Both the position numbers and the translations under genes were made by a program. The notes beneath the pieces were generated by a model. It searched no databases, was not told the origin of the DNA, and saw only the letters and a program-made list of their open reading frames with translations. From NCBI GenBank assembly GCA_022072505.1, contig JAJVHU010000013.1, positions 186,001 through 250,000 on the forward strand: DNA of 64,000 bases, read 5' to 3'. Positions 57,479-64,000 of the stretch are shown here, one piece after another (the first letter of the stretch is position 1; each line of letters opens with the position of its first letter). Source of the DNA: Phycisphaerae bacterium. GTDB taxonomy: Bacteria; Planctomycetota; Phycisphaerae; UBA1845.

Positions 57479-58801
57479 ATGTCGTCCCTAAGACCTTATG
57501 TGCCGTCGTCCGCCGCGCCGTGGGATCGGCGTCGCGCGGGCCACCTGCTGCGGCGCGCCGCGTTCGGAGCGACCGAGGCGGAGGTCCGCCGGGCCCTGGC
57601 GGACGGCCCTGAAGCCACGGTCAACCGGTTGATCGACGGCGAGGCTCAGTCCGCGGCGTATCTCGAACTGGACGCTCTGTTTGACAGCCTCCGCGCCACG
57701 GGCGGCGTCGAGAACGCCCGCGGGTGGTGGGTGCTCCGCCTCGTGCGCTCGGCGCATCCGCTGGCCGCGAAGATGACGGTGTTCTGGCACGATCATTTCG
57801 CGACCAGCGTGCAGAAGGTGGACCACGCCGGGCTGATGCTCAAGCAGCTCCGAGTGTTCGAGTCGCATGCCCTGGGCGGGTTCGGACCTCTCCTGGAGGC
57901 GATTTCGAAGGATCCGGCGATGATTCTCTGGCTGGACACGCACCTGAGCCGGAAGGGCGCGCCGAACGAGAACTACGCCCGCGAGTTGTTCGAGCTTTTT
58001 GCGCTGGGGGTCGGACATTACACGGAGCGCGACATTCAGGAGGCGGCCCGGGCGTTCACCGGCTGGCGCGTCCGGGATGGGTCGGCGGTCTTCAATCCCG
58101 GCATTTTCGACGACGGGGAGAAAACGGTTTTCGGGAAGTCCGGGCGGTTCGGCGCGGAGGACGTCGTGCGGCTGGTGCTCGAACATGAGGCCTGCGCGCC
58201 GTTTCTCGCGAGAAAGCTGCTGGAGGAGTTCGTTCAACCGGACCCGTCGGCGGATCTGGCGGCGGCGTTGGCGAAGGTTCTGCGGGAAGCGGATTACTCG
58301 ATCGCGGAGGCGCTGCGCGTGCTCCTGCGCAGCGAAGCGTTCTTCAACGACGAGGCGTACCGGTCGCGGATCAAGTCGCCGGTGGAATACGCGGTGGGGG
58401 CGGTGCGGGCGCTCTCGGCGAAGATCCACGGACCGCGGACGGGGGCCGCCCTGGCGAAGATGGGGCAGAAGCTTTTTGAGCCGCCGTCGGTGAAGGGCTG
58501 GGACGGCGGCCGCAACTGGATCAACTCCGCGACGATGCTCGCGCGGATGAACGCCGCGGCGGTGCTGACGCGCGGCGACGGCGCGGACGCGGCGATCGAC
58601 GTGGCGGGACTGGCCGCGGCGGGCGCGATCGTCGACGCGGCGGGCGCCTGCGACCTCGCCTTCAGCCTTCTGCTGGACGGCGATCCGGGGGACGCCCTGG
58701 CGCGGGTCGTGCGGGAGCAGGTCGCGGGGCTGGACGCGGCGTCGGCCCTGCGCACGAGCCTTTACGCGGCGTTGGTCAGCCCGGTGTACCAGTTGGCTTG
58801 A
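57479..58801 (+). CDS. DUF1800-family protein
   Basis: The 440-residue protein matches DUF1800: RRAGHLLRRAAFGATEAEV at the start, MTVFWHDHFATSVQKV with its HDHF motif, ENYARELFELFALGVGHYTERDI and EAARAFTGWRV. These proteins are regularly encoded with DUF1501 proteins, as here. Their function is unknown; export and a link to extracellular polymer degradation have been suggested. The ATG at 57479 has GAGGG upstream. Its stop is 29 bp before the DUF1501 start. Confidence 0.9.
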   Translation: MSSLRPYVPSSAAPWDRRRAGHLLRRAAFGATEAEVRRALADGPEATVNRLIDGEAQSAAYLELDALFDSLRATGGVENARGWWVLRLVRSAHPLAAKMTVFWHDHFATSVQKVDHAGLMLKQLRVFESHALGGFGPLLEAISKDPAMILWLDTHLSRKGAPNENYARELFELFALGVGHYTERDIQEAARAFTGWRVRDGSAVFNPGIFDDGEKTVFGKSGRFGAEDVVRLVLEHEACAPFLARKLLEEFVQPDPSADLAAALAKVLREADYSIAEALRVLLRSEAFFNDEAYRSRIKSPVEYAVGAVRALSAKIHGPRTGAALAKMGQKLFEPPSVKGWDGGRNWINSATMLARMNAAAVLTRGDGADAAIDVAGLAAAGAIVDAAGACDLAFSLLLDGDPGDALARVVREQVAGLDAASALRTSLYAALVSPVYQLA

Positions 58802-58830
58802 GGCAGACGATCACGATCAGGAGAGCGATC

Positions 58831-60060
58831 ATGCGCATCACGCGACGGGAGCTGATGTCCGGCGGTTTGAAGGGTTGCACGTTGCTCGCGTCGGGATTGA
58901 GCGTGCCGCGGTTTCTGTCGCGCTCGGCGCTGGCGCTGGACGGTCCGCAGACGGACGCCCGGATTCTCGTCGTCCTTCAGCTTACCGGAGGGAACGACGG
59001 CCTGAACACGTTCATCCCGTATCAGGATGACGCGTATTACAAGGCGCGTCCGGTGCTCGCGGTGCCGCGCGGGCAGGTGCTTCGCCTGACGGACGACTGC
59101 GGCGTTCATCCGCAAATGCAGGGGATCAAGGATCTTTTCGACGCCGGGTGGGTGAGCGTGGTGCAGGGAGTCGGATATCCGAACCCGAACCGGTCGCACT
59201 TCGAGTCGATGGATCTCTGGCACACGTGCTGCGCCGAACCGAAGGCGCGGGACGGGACGGGCTGGCTCGGGCGGGCCGCGCAGCGGCTCGGCGACGCGGG
59301 CGCGGCGATGCCCGCGGTTCACGTGGATTCGGCGGAAGTTCCGCTGGCCTTGGGGACGTCCGGAGCAGCCGTCCCGTCGCTGCATCATCCGGACGAGTTC
59401 CGCCTCGATGCCGGCGGCGAGGGGGGCAAGCTGGACGCGCTTCGGGCGATCGTCAGCGCGGCGCCGTCCCGCGCGGCGGACGACCTGCTGTTTGTGCAGC
59501 GAACGACGCTGACCGCGTGCGATCAGGCGGAGCGCATCGCGCAGGCGGCGCGACAGGGGGCTTCGGGGGCGTCCTACCCGGGTTACGGACTCGGCGAGCA
59601 TCTTCGGTTGATCGCCAACCTGATCAGCGCGAACCTGGGGGCGCGGATTTATTACACGTCGCTGTCCGGGTTCGACACTCATGCGAAGCAGAAGAATCAT
59701 CACCCGCAGTTGCTGTCGCAGATCGGGCAGTCGCTCAAGGCCTTCTTCGACGATCTTGCGGCGCGCAAGCTTGCGGATCGCGTGCTGGTATTGACGTTCA
59801 GCGAGTTCGGACGGCGCGTGCATGAGAATTACAGCGAGGGGACGGATCACGGCGCGGCGGCTCCGATGATGCTTGTCGGTCCCGGAGTTGCGCCGGGCGT
59901 CCACGGCGCGGCGCCCAACCTCACCGACCTCGAAGACGGCGACGTGCGCATGCAGCTCGACTTCCGCGTCGTGTATGCGTCAGTGCTTCAGAACTGGCTG
60001 CAGGTAGACCCGTCCGCGGTGCTGGGCCGCGGCTACCCTCTGACGCGGATCCTGCGTTGA
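58831..60060 (+). CDS. DUF1501-family protein, probable Tat substrate
   Basis: The 409-residue protein begins MRITRRELM, a twin-arginine type signal, followed by a hydrophobic segment. The DUF1501 (sulfatase-like) body has VVLQLTGGNDGLNTFIPYQDDAYY, GVHPQMQGIKDLF, SHFESMDLWHT and TFSEFGRRVHENYSEGTDHG. Family members resemble alkaline phosphatase-like folds and are exported. The start at 58831 follows AGGAGAG. It is co-transcribed with the DUF1800 gene. Confidence 0.9.
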   Translation: MRITRRELMSGGLKGCTLLASGLSVPRFLSRSALALDGPQTDARILVVLQLTGGNDGLNTFIPYQDDAYYKARPVLAVPRGQVLRLTDDCGVHPQMQGIKDLFDAGWVSVVQGVGYPNPNRSHFESMDLWHTCCAEPKARDGTGWLGRAAQRLGDAGAAMPAVHVDSAEVPLALGTSGAAVPSLHHPDEFRLDAGGEGGKLDALRAIVSAAPSRAADDLLFVQRTTLTACDQAERIAQAARQGASGASYPGYGLGEHLRLIANLISANLGARIYYTSLSGFDTHAKQKNHHPQLLSQIGQSLKAFFDDLAARKLADRVLVLTFSEFGRRVHENYSEGTDHGAAAPMMLVGPGVAPGVHGAAPNLTDLEDGDVRMQLDFRVVYASVLQNWLQVDPSAVLGRGYPLTRILR

Positions 60061-60200
60061 TCGCCTGTGCGGGACGTCGGCCGACAACCGTGTTGCCCCT
60101 TTACGCCGTCGTCGGCACAATCAACCGCGCGGCGGGATCCGTGACGTTGTTGCGGACGACGAATGCCGCCGCGGAATTCCTTCTTTGAAGGCGGGCGGCC

Positions 60201-61130
60201 TTGAACGAAATCAAACCTGCGCTGGTGGTTCTGGCGGCCGGGATGGGCAGCCGGTTCGGCGGGCTGAAGCAACTCGAAGGCGTCGGACCGGGCGGCGAGA
60301 CGTTGATGGATTACTCGATCCACGACGCGGTGCGCGCGGGCTTCGGGCGCGTCATCTTCATCATCCGGCGCGACATCGAGGCGGCGTTCCGCGAGCGGGT
60401 CGGGGCAAAGTACGCCTCGCGGATCCCGGTGGCCTACGCCTTTCAGGCGCTGGGAGACCTGCCGGAAGGGTTCACGCCGCCGGCGGAACGCACGAAACCG
60501 TGGGGGACGGGACAGGCGGTGCTCGCGGCGGCGTTCGAGGTGCGTGAGCCTTTTGCGGTCATCAACGCGGATGATTTTTACGGCGCGGCGGCTTACCGGT
60601 CGCTGGCGACGTTTCTGATGGAGCGTGCGTCGGCGGATCGCGTCCGTGAAGCTGATGAATGCGCGCTGGTGGCGTATCCGCTGCGGGCGACGCTGTCAGA
60701 ATTCGGGACGGTGTCGCGCGGCGTGTGCGAGGTGGACGCTTCCGGGCATCTGACGAGCATCACGGAGCGGACCGGCGTTGAGCGGACGGAGGCGGGGGCT
60801 CGATGTCCGGACGGCGCCGGCGGGTGGCTCCCGCTGCGCGGCGACTCCCCGGTGTCAATGAATTTCTGGGGGTTCCGCCCCTCCGCGTTCGGTCTGCTGC
60901 GAGAGGCGTTCGAGCATTTTCTGCGCACCAGCGCCGGGTCTTTGACGGCGGAGTTCTACCTTCCCTCGGCGGTCAACGCGCTGATGCAGTCCGGTCGGAT
61001 GCGGACCCGCGTGCTGTCCGGAGGGGACACCTGGTGCGGCGTGACCTACCGGGAGGACAAACCGCACGTCGAGGCGCGCATTCGAGCCCTGATCGACGCG
61101 GGCGCGTATCCGCGGGTGCTGTCGTGGTGA
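60201..61130 (+). CDS. Sugar-1-phosphate nucleotidyltransferase-like protein
   Basis: The 309-residue protein has the nucleotidyltransferase opening VVLAAGMGSRFGGLKQLEGVGPGGETLMDYSI and FAVINADDFYG with the metal-binding Asp, so it probably activates a sugar phosphate with NTP. The start is a TTG at 60201; an AAGG lies about 12 bp upstream. The stop overlaps the start of the NahK-like kinase gene, so the two are translationally coupled. The kinase would supply the sugar-1-phosphate and this enzyme the nucleotide. Substrate specificity cannot be read. Confidence 0.85.
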   Translation: MNEIKPALVVLAAGMGSRFGGLKQLEGVGPGGETLMDYSIHDAVRAGFGRVIFIIRRDIEAAFRERVGAKYASRIPVAYAFQALGDLPEGFTPPAERTKPWGTGQAVLAAAFEVREPFAVINADDFYGAAAYRSLATFLMERASADRVREADECALVAYPLRATLSEFGTVSRGVCEVDASGHLTSITERTGVERTEAGARCPDGAGGWLPLRGDSPVSMNFWGFRPSAFGLLREAFEHFLRTSAGSLTAEFYLPSAVNALMQSGRMRTRVLSGGDTWCGVTYREDKPHVEARIRALIDAGAYPRVLSW

Positions 61131-62269
61131 CCGAGGCGGACGCGCTGGCGGCGGCCGAGGCGTTCCTGACGGAAGGATCGCCGATCCGCGCCAGGCGTCA
61201 CGGGGGTGGGCGGATTCATGAGTCCTTTGTCGTGGATTGCGCGACGGCGGGCGGCGTGCGACGCTGCCTGCTTCAGCGCGTTAATGACCGTGTCTTCCCC
61301 GACGTCGCCAGATTGATGCGCAATGTCGAAGTCGTCCTCGCACAACTGGCAGCGGCTGAGCGGAACGATCCGCCTCCCGCAGCCACGACGACGCGCCTGA
61401 AGCTGATCGCGACCCGGGAAGGCGGAACCTGGCGCCGCGACCGTCTCGGTCAAGCGTGGCGCGCTTACGAGTTTGTCGAGGCGACGCGCGTCATTGATCG
61501 CGTCGAGCAGACCTGGCAGGCGCTCGAGGCCGGGCGGGCGTTCGGCCGGTTTCAGCGGGCGATGTCCGGACTCGCGCCGGAACGTCTCGTGATGACGATC
61601 CGTGACTTTCATCACACACCGAAGCGGCTGGAGGCGCTTCGGCTCGCGTGTGCGGATGACGTCGCGGGTCGCGCCGACGGCGCGGCGGACGCGCTCGACC
61701 GGGTCGAACGTCATGCCTGGCTGGCGCCGGTGATTCAATCCGGTCTGGATGACGGCGGGTTGCCGTCGCGGGTGGTTCACAACGACGCAAAGATCACGAA
61801 CGTGCTTTTTGACGCCGCCCTGCCGAAAGCGGCGTGCGTCACGGACCTTGACACGGTGATGCCCGGATCGCCGCTGCACGACGTCGGAGACATGCTGCGC
61901 ACGATGACGTCGAGGCACACGGAGGACGATCCGGATACGTCGCAGGTTCACGTGGCCCCGGACCTGCTTGAGGCGTTGCTGCACGGGTACGTCGGCGAAG
62001 CGCGGGCTTTCCTCACCGCGGCCGAGATCGAGGCGCTGCCGCTGAGCGGAGCCGTCATCGCATTCGAGCAGGCGGTCCGGTTTCTCACGGATCACCTTGC
62101 CGCAGACGTGTACTACCCGGTCGATGCTCCGGGGCGCAATCTGCTCCGCGCCCGAATTCAGATCGCGCAGACCGAGGCGCTGCTCGCCCAGCGGTTGCGG
62201 ATGAAGACGCTGATCGATCGTGGCCTCGCCGACGGTCAGGGGGATGGCGCCGGTCCGGTCTCGACGTAG
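61127..62269 (+). CDS. NahK-like sugar 1-kinase (aminoglycoside phosphotransferase fold)
   Basis: The 380-residue protein has the APH fold with RVNDRVFPDVARLMRNVEVV, FGRFQRAM and FHHTPKRLEALRLA, then the catalytic VVHNDAKITNVLFD and metal-binding TDLDTVMPGSPLHDVGD. These match N-acetylhexosamine 1-kinase (NahK) and relatives in order and wording. NahK phosphorylates GlcNAc or GalNAc at C1. It starts at a GTG overlapping the nucleotidyltransferase stop. Its 3' end overlaps the convergent lipoprotein gene by 34 bp. Confidence 0.82.
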   Translation: MTEADALAAAEAFLTEGSPIRARRHGGGRIHESFVVDCATAGGVRRCLLQRVNDRVFPDVARLMRNVEVVLAQLAAAERNDPPPAATTTRLKLIATREGGTWRRDRLGQAWRAYEFVEATRVIDRVEQTWQALEAGRAFGRFQRAMSGLAPERLVMTIRDFHHTPKRLEALRLACADDVAGRADGAADALDRVERHAWLAPVIQSGLDDGGLPSRVVHNDAKITNVLFDAALPKAACVTDLDTVMPGSPLHDVGDMLRTMTSRHTEDDPDTSQVHVAPDLLEALLHGYVGEARAFLTAAEIEALPLSGAVIAFEQAVRFLTDHLAADVYYPVDAPGRNLLRARIQIAQTEALLAQRLRMKTLIDRGLADGQGDGAGPVST

Positions 62270-62619
62270 ATCCGCAGCACGACGGGCTGGCGCTGCGGGC
62301 CTTTGCCCTCCACGAGCACGTCGCCGCGGACGTGACAGCCGATCTTCACGTCCGACAACTTGCCGAGCACGCCGTTGATGTGTATCTCGGTGGCGTCGGT
62401 GACCCGGGCGGTATCCGTCGCCTTCGTCTTGCGCTTCTCGTTCTCGTACTCGACGCTGATCAGCCCCTTGCGGACATCAAGGTCAACGACCTTCCCGCTC
62501 AGGCTCAGGATGTCGGGCTCGGGCGGCTTCTCAGAACACCCCGGCAGCGCCGCGACGATCATCAGACCTGTAACCGCCCGGACGAAGATGCGCCCGAGCG
62601 GCGTTAATTCGAACTTCAT
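62236..62619 (-). CDS. Small lipoprotein of unknown function
   Basis: The 127-residue protein has a hydrophobic signal (about residues 10-26) with the lipobox ALPGC, then a beta-rich domain (LSLSGKVVDLDVRKGLISVEYENEKRKTK, DATEIHINGVLGKLSDVKIGCHVRGDVLVEGKG). Such small beta domains occur in DUF5666-like or OB-like exported proteins, but the family is uncertain. GAGGGAC precedes the ATG. It overlaps the kinase gene tail to tail. Confidence 0.75.
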   Translation of the reverse strand: MKFELTPLGRIFVRAVTGLMIVAALPGCSEKPPEPDILSLSGKVVDLDVRKGLISVEYENEKRKTKATDTARVTDATEIHINGVLGKLSDVKIGCHVRGDVLVEGKGPQRQPVVLRIYVETGPAPSP

Positions 62620-62749
62620 CGGCTGTCCCTCGTCATCACCTGACGTCGCGGTTTCCCTGCGGCGCCCGCGCCGCCGGCAGGGTGTATTCTAGGCGATCCG
62701 GCGTGGACGCCAAGGCGGTTCGCACCGCATCGGGAAAACGCGTCAAACC

Positions 62750-62758
62750 TGATATAAT
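62750..62758 (+). promoter_or_regulatory. Extended -10 promoter
   Basis: TGATATAAT gives a consensus -10 (62753-62758) with the TG of an extended -10 element. No good -35 box is present. It is about 60 bp upstream of the next gene. Confidence 0.55.
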
Positions 62759-62818
62759 CGGAAGGCGGACCGGGGCGCGTCTCCGGCACGAAGGTGGCGG
62801 ATCGGCAGGGTGGAGCAG

Positions 62819-63949
62819 ATGCAGGACAGATCGGGAATACGGCGCGCGGCGCACGTCGGGTGGGTGTTGGGGGCGCTTGCTTCGACGCAAGCAGCGGCCC
62901 AGGAGCAGCCTTCGACCGCGCCTTCGCTGGAGCGCCTTGCGAAAACGGCCGAGGCGCTGGCGCAGTGGGGGCCGTGGGAGGAGCAGGCGGCGTGGATCGA
63001 TCGCTCGATGACGCGGGTCTGGGAGCGCAACGGCTGGAGCGACGAGCCCGACCGCTTCGCGCTGGAGACGATGCGCGGCGTCGCGACGATCCCCCCGTGG
63101 AAGATCTTCGACCGGCTTGAGTTCATGACGTCCCGCGCCCGCGAGCGCTACGGGCTGAGCGACGTGCAGGCGGCGAACCTGAAGCAATCCGTCATGACTG
63201 AGACGGCGACGCTTTTTGCGCGGCACGCGCCGACGATCGTCCGCCAGATCAACGAGCAAACCCGCCTTCGCCTCGAGGCGGAGGACGACGAAGGCCTGAT
63301 GAAGGAGATTCAAGCCAACGTCGCGCGCTGGATGCAGGACACCGAGCCTCTGCATCGCGACGCGATGGAGGCGTTTGCCCGCGTGACGTCGGCGTTCGAG
63401 TCCGGGCTTACGCCGGAGCAGAAGCGGAAATTCGCGGCGGATCGGAAAACGATCGACAAGCTCACGCGCCACGGGGAGCAGCTTCGGGCTGAGGGGTTAG
63501 CCGGGCGGTTTGATCCCGAGGCGTGGGGGATGTCGCGCGAGGAGTTCACCGGCTGGCTGCGCGAGGTGTCCCTGCACGGCCCCGGCGGCGTGCGGCGCGG
63601 CGAAGGCGCCGTCGCGGCGGCGCCTCCCCGGTGGCAGGCGCATGTCCCGTCCACCTGGCGTTATTACGTCGAGGACGTGACCCGACGTTCCAGCTTTGAC
63701 GCGGCGCAGATCAAGGCCGCCGACTCGATCCTTACTGAACTGGCGGAGCGCGCCGATCGTCATCTGCTGGCGCAGCGGAAAGTGCTCGACGCCGTGGATC
63801 CCGCGGCGCGGGCGTCTCACGAGGCGATGAAGCCGGTGCTCGACCTTTTTGAGTCTCTCAAAAACCGGCTGGACGCCCTGAGACGCCGTGAGCAGAAAGA
63901 CGACCCCGCCGGACCGCCGCAACCGCGTCCGAGCGGCGGGACGCCCTGA
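62819..63949 (+). CDS. Secreted helical protein of unknown function
   Basis: From the ATG at 62819 (a GTG at 62810 is an alternative) the 376-residue product has a signal peptide ending TQAAAQ near residue 28. The mature part is almost entirely charged alpha helix, with EEQAAWIDRSMTRVWERNGW, EALAQW and SGLTPEQKRKFAADRK, and a Pro-rich end. It resembles periplasmic Spy/CpxP-like or planctomycete helical proteins only in composition. No enzyme motif is seen. It is the last complete gene of the window. Confidence 0.75.
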   Translation: MQDRSGIRRAAHVGWVLGALASTQAAAQEQPSTAPSLERLAKTAEALAQWGPWEEQAAWIDRSMTRVWERNGWSDEPDRFALETMRGVATIPPWKIFDRLEFMTSRARERYGLSDVQAANLKQSVMTETATLFARHAPTIVRQINEQTRLRLEAEDDEGLMKEIQANVARWMQDTEPLHRDAMEAFARVTSAFESGLTPEQKRKFAADRKTIDKLTRHGEQLRAEGLAGRFDPEAWGMSREEFTGWLREVSLHGPGGVRRGEGAVAAAPPRWQAHVPSTWRYYVEDVTRRSSFDAAQIKAADSILTELAERADRHLLAQRKVLDAVDPAARASHEAMKPVLDLFESLKNRLDALRRREQKDDPAGPPQPRPSGGTP

Positions 63950-63989
63950 CTCCGCGCGGGAGGCTGGACGGCGGACGCGGAAGGTGACG

Positions 63990-64000
63990 ATGAAAGGAGA
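63990..64000 (+). CDS. Possible start of the next gene (partial)
   Basis: ATG AAA GGA at the right edge is preceded by GGAAGG at a suitable distance and lies 40 bp after the previous stop, consistent with an operon. Only three codons are visible, so nothing can be said about the product. Confidence 0.3.

Overview
The window reads as chromosomal DNA of a GC-rich Planctomycetota bacterium, possibly a Phycisphaerae-like lineage (inferred from protein character only; no marker phylogeny was possible). Supporting traits are membrane proteins opening with a CxxC(x)YNLxxL...CPECG zinc ribbon, a GspG-like C-terminal segment on a membrane protein, a DUF1800/DUF1501 pair, a variant PEP-CTERM sorting tail, Cys-rich CCFxDGSC repeats on exported subtilases, and a GldA/F/G-DUF4340 ABC operon. 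Genes are dense and mostly housekeeping; no prophage, plasmid or CRISPR array is visible.

Layout. 1-4.4 kb: partial zinc-phospholipase-like protein, tRNA-Arg(CCG) with its own promoter, FdxA-type ferredoxin, isochorismatase-fold hydrolase, CDGSH protein and CPBP protease. 4.5-8.5 kb: a SelW-like selenoprotein with an in-frame UGA and a SECIS-like hairpin, a UPF0173 hydrolase and an M1 aminopeptidase. 8.6-16.5 kb: TPR protein, Nif3-like protein, alanine dehydrogenase, HlyD adaptor plus ABC ATPase, a small conserved protein and GalE. 16.5-22.3 kb: RdgC-like protein, two planctomycete-type membrane proteins, a palindrome-rich intergenic region with a possible gene remnant, PilZ protein and FolP. 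22.4-27.1 kb: valS, enlarged to 1546 codons. 27.2-31.6 kb: two tandem paralogous secreted subtilases. 32-36.5 kb: a small protein, a NagB-LmbE fusion and a MutS2-like ATPase. 36.5-41.9 kb: trpL-trpEGDCB with a leader-peptide attenuator. 41.9-45.7 kb: PanD, a PEP-CTERM-like exported protein, Tpx and a LysM protein. 46-52.7 kb: the Gld-type ABC operon. 53-55.1 kb: a 211-bp triple tandem repeat and a zinc-ribbon membrane protein. 55.4-64 kb: a secreted protein, the DUF1800/DUF1501 pair, a sugar nucleotidyltransferase with a NahK-like kinase, a lipoprotein and a secreted protein.

The most unusual object is valS. Its frame stays open for 4.6 kb although it holds at least three REP-like doublets, a fourth divergent one, and a complete HUH/Y1 transposase of the RAYT type (HVH and YxxxQ motifs present) read in frame between two REP doublets. 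The insertions sit in apparent loops of the synthetase, the local duplications are multiples of three, and GTAG tetranucleotides precede the downstream palindromes. This looks like a RAYT-REP system living as protein-coding sequence inside an essential gene. Related palindromes recur at 44.7 kb and in the 53 kb tandem repeat, next to a second dispersed family (element B, about 73 bp when complete) found at 4.6, 20.5, 48.6, 53.1-53.6 and 55.5 kb, once inside a coding region.

Other notable points are the selenoprotein, which implies a Sec insertion system elsewhere in the genome, and a compact trp attenuator whose leader peptide may be translated from a leaderless transcript. The trp cluster lacks trpA and trpF here.
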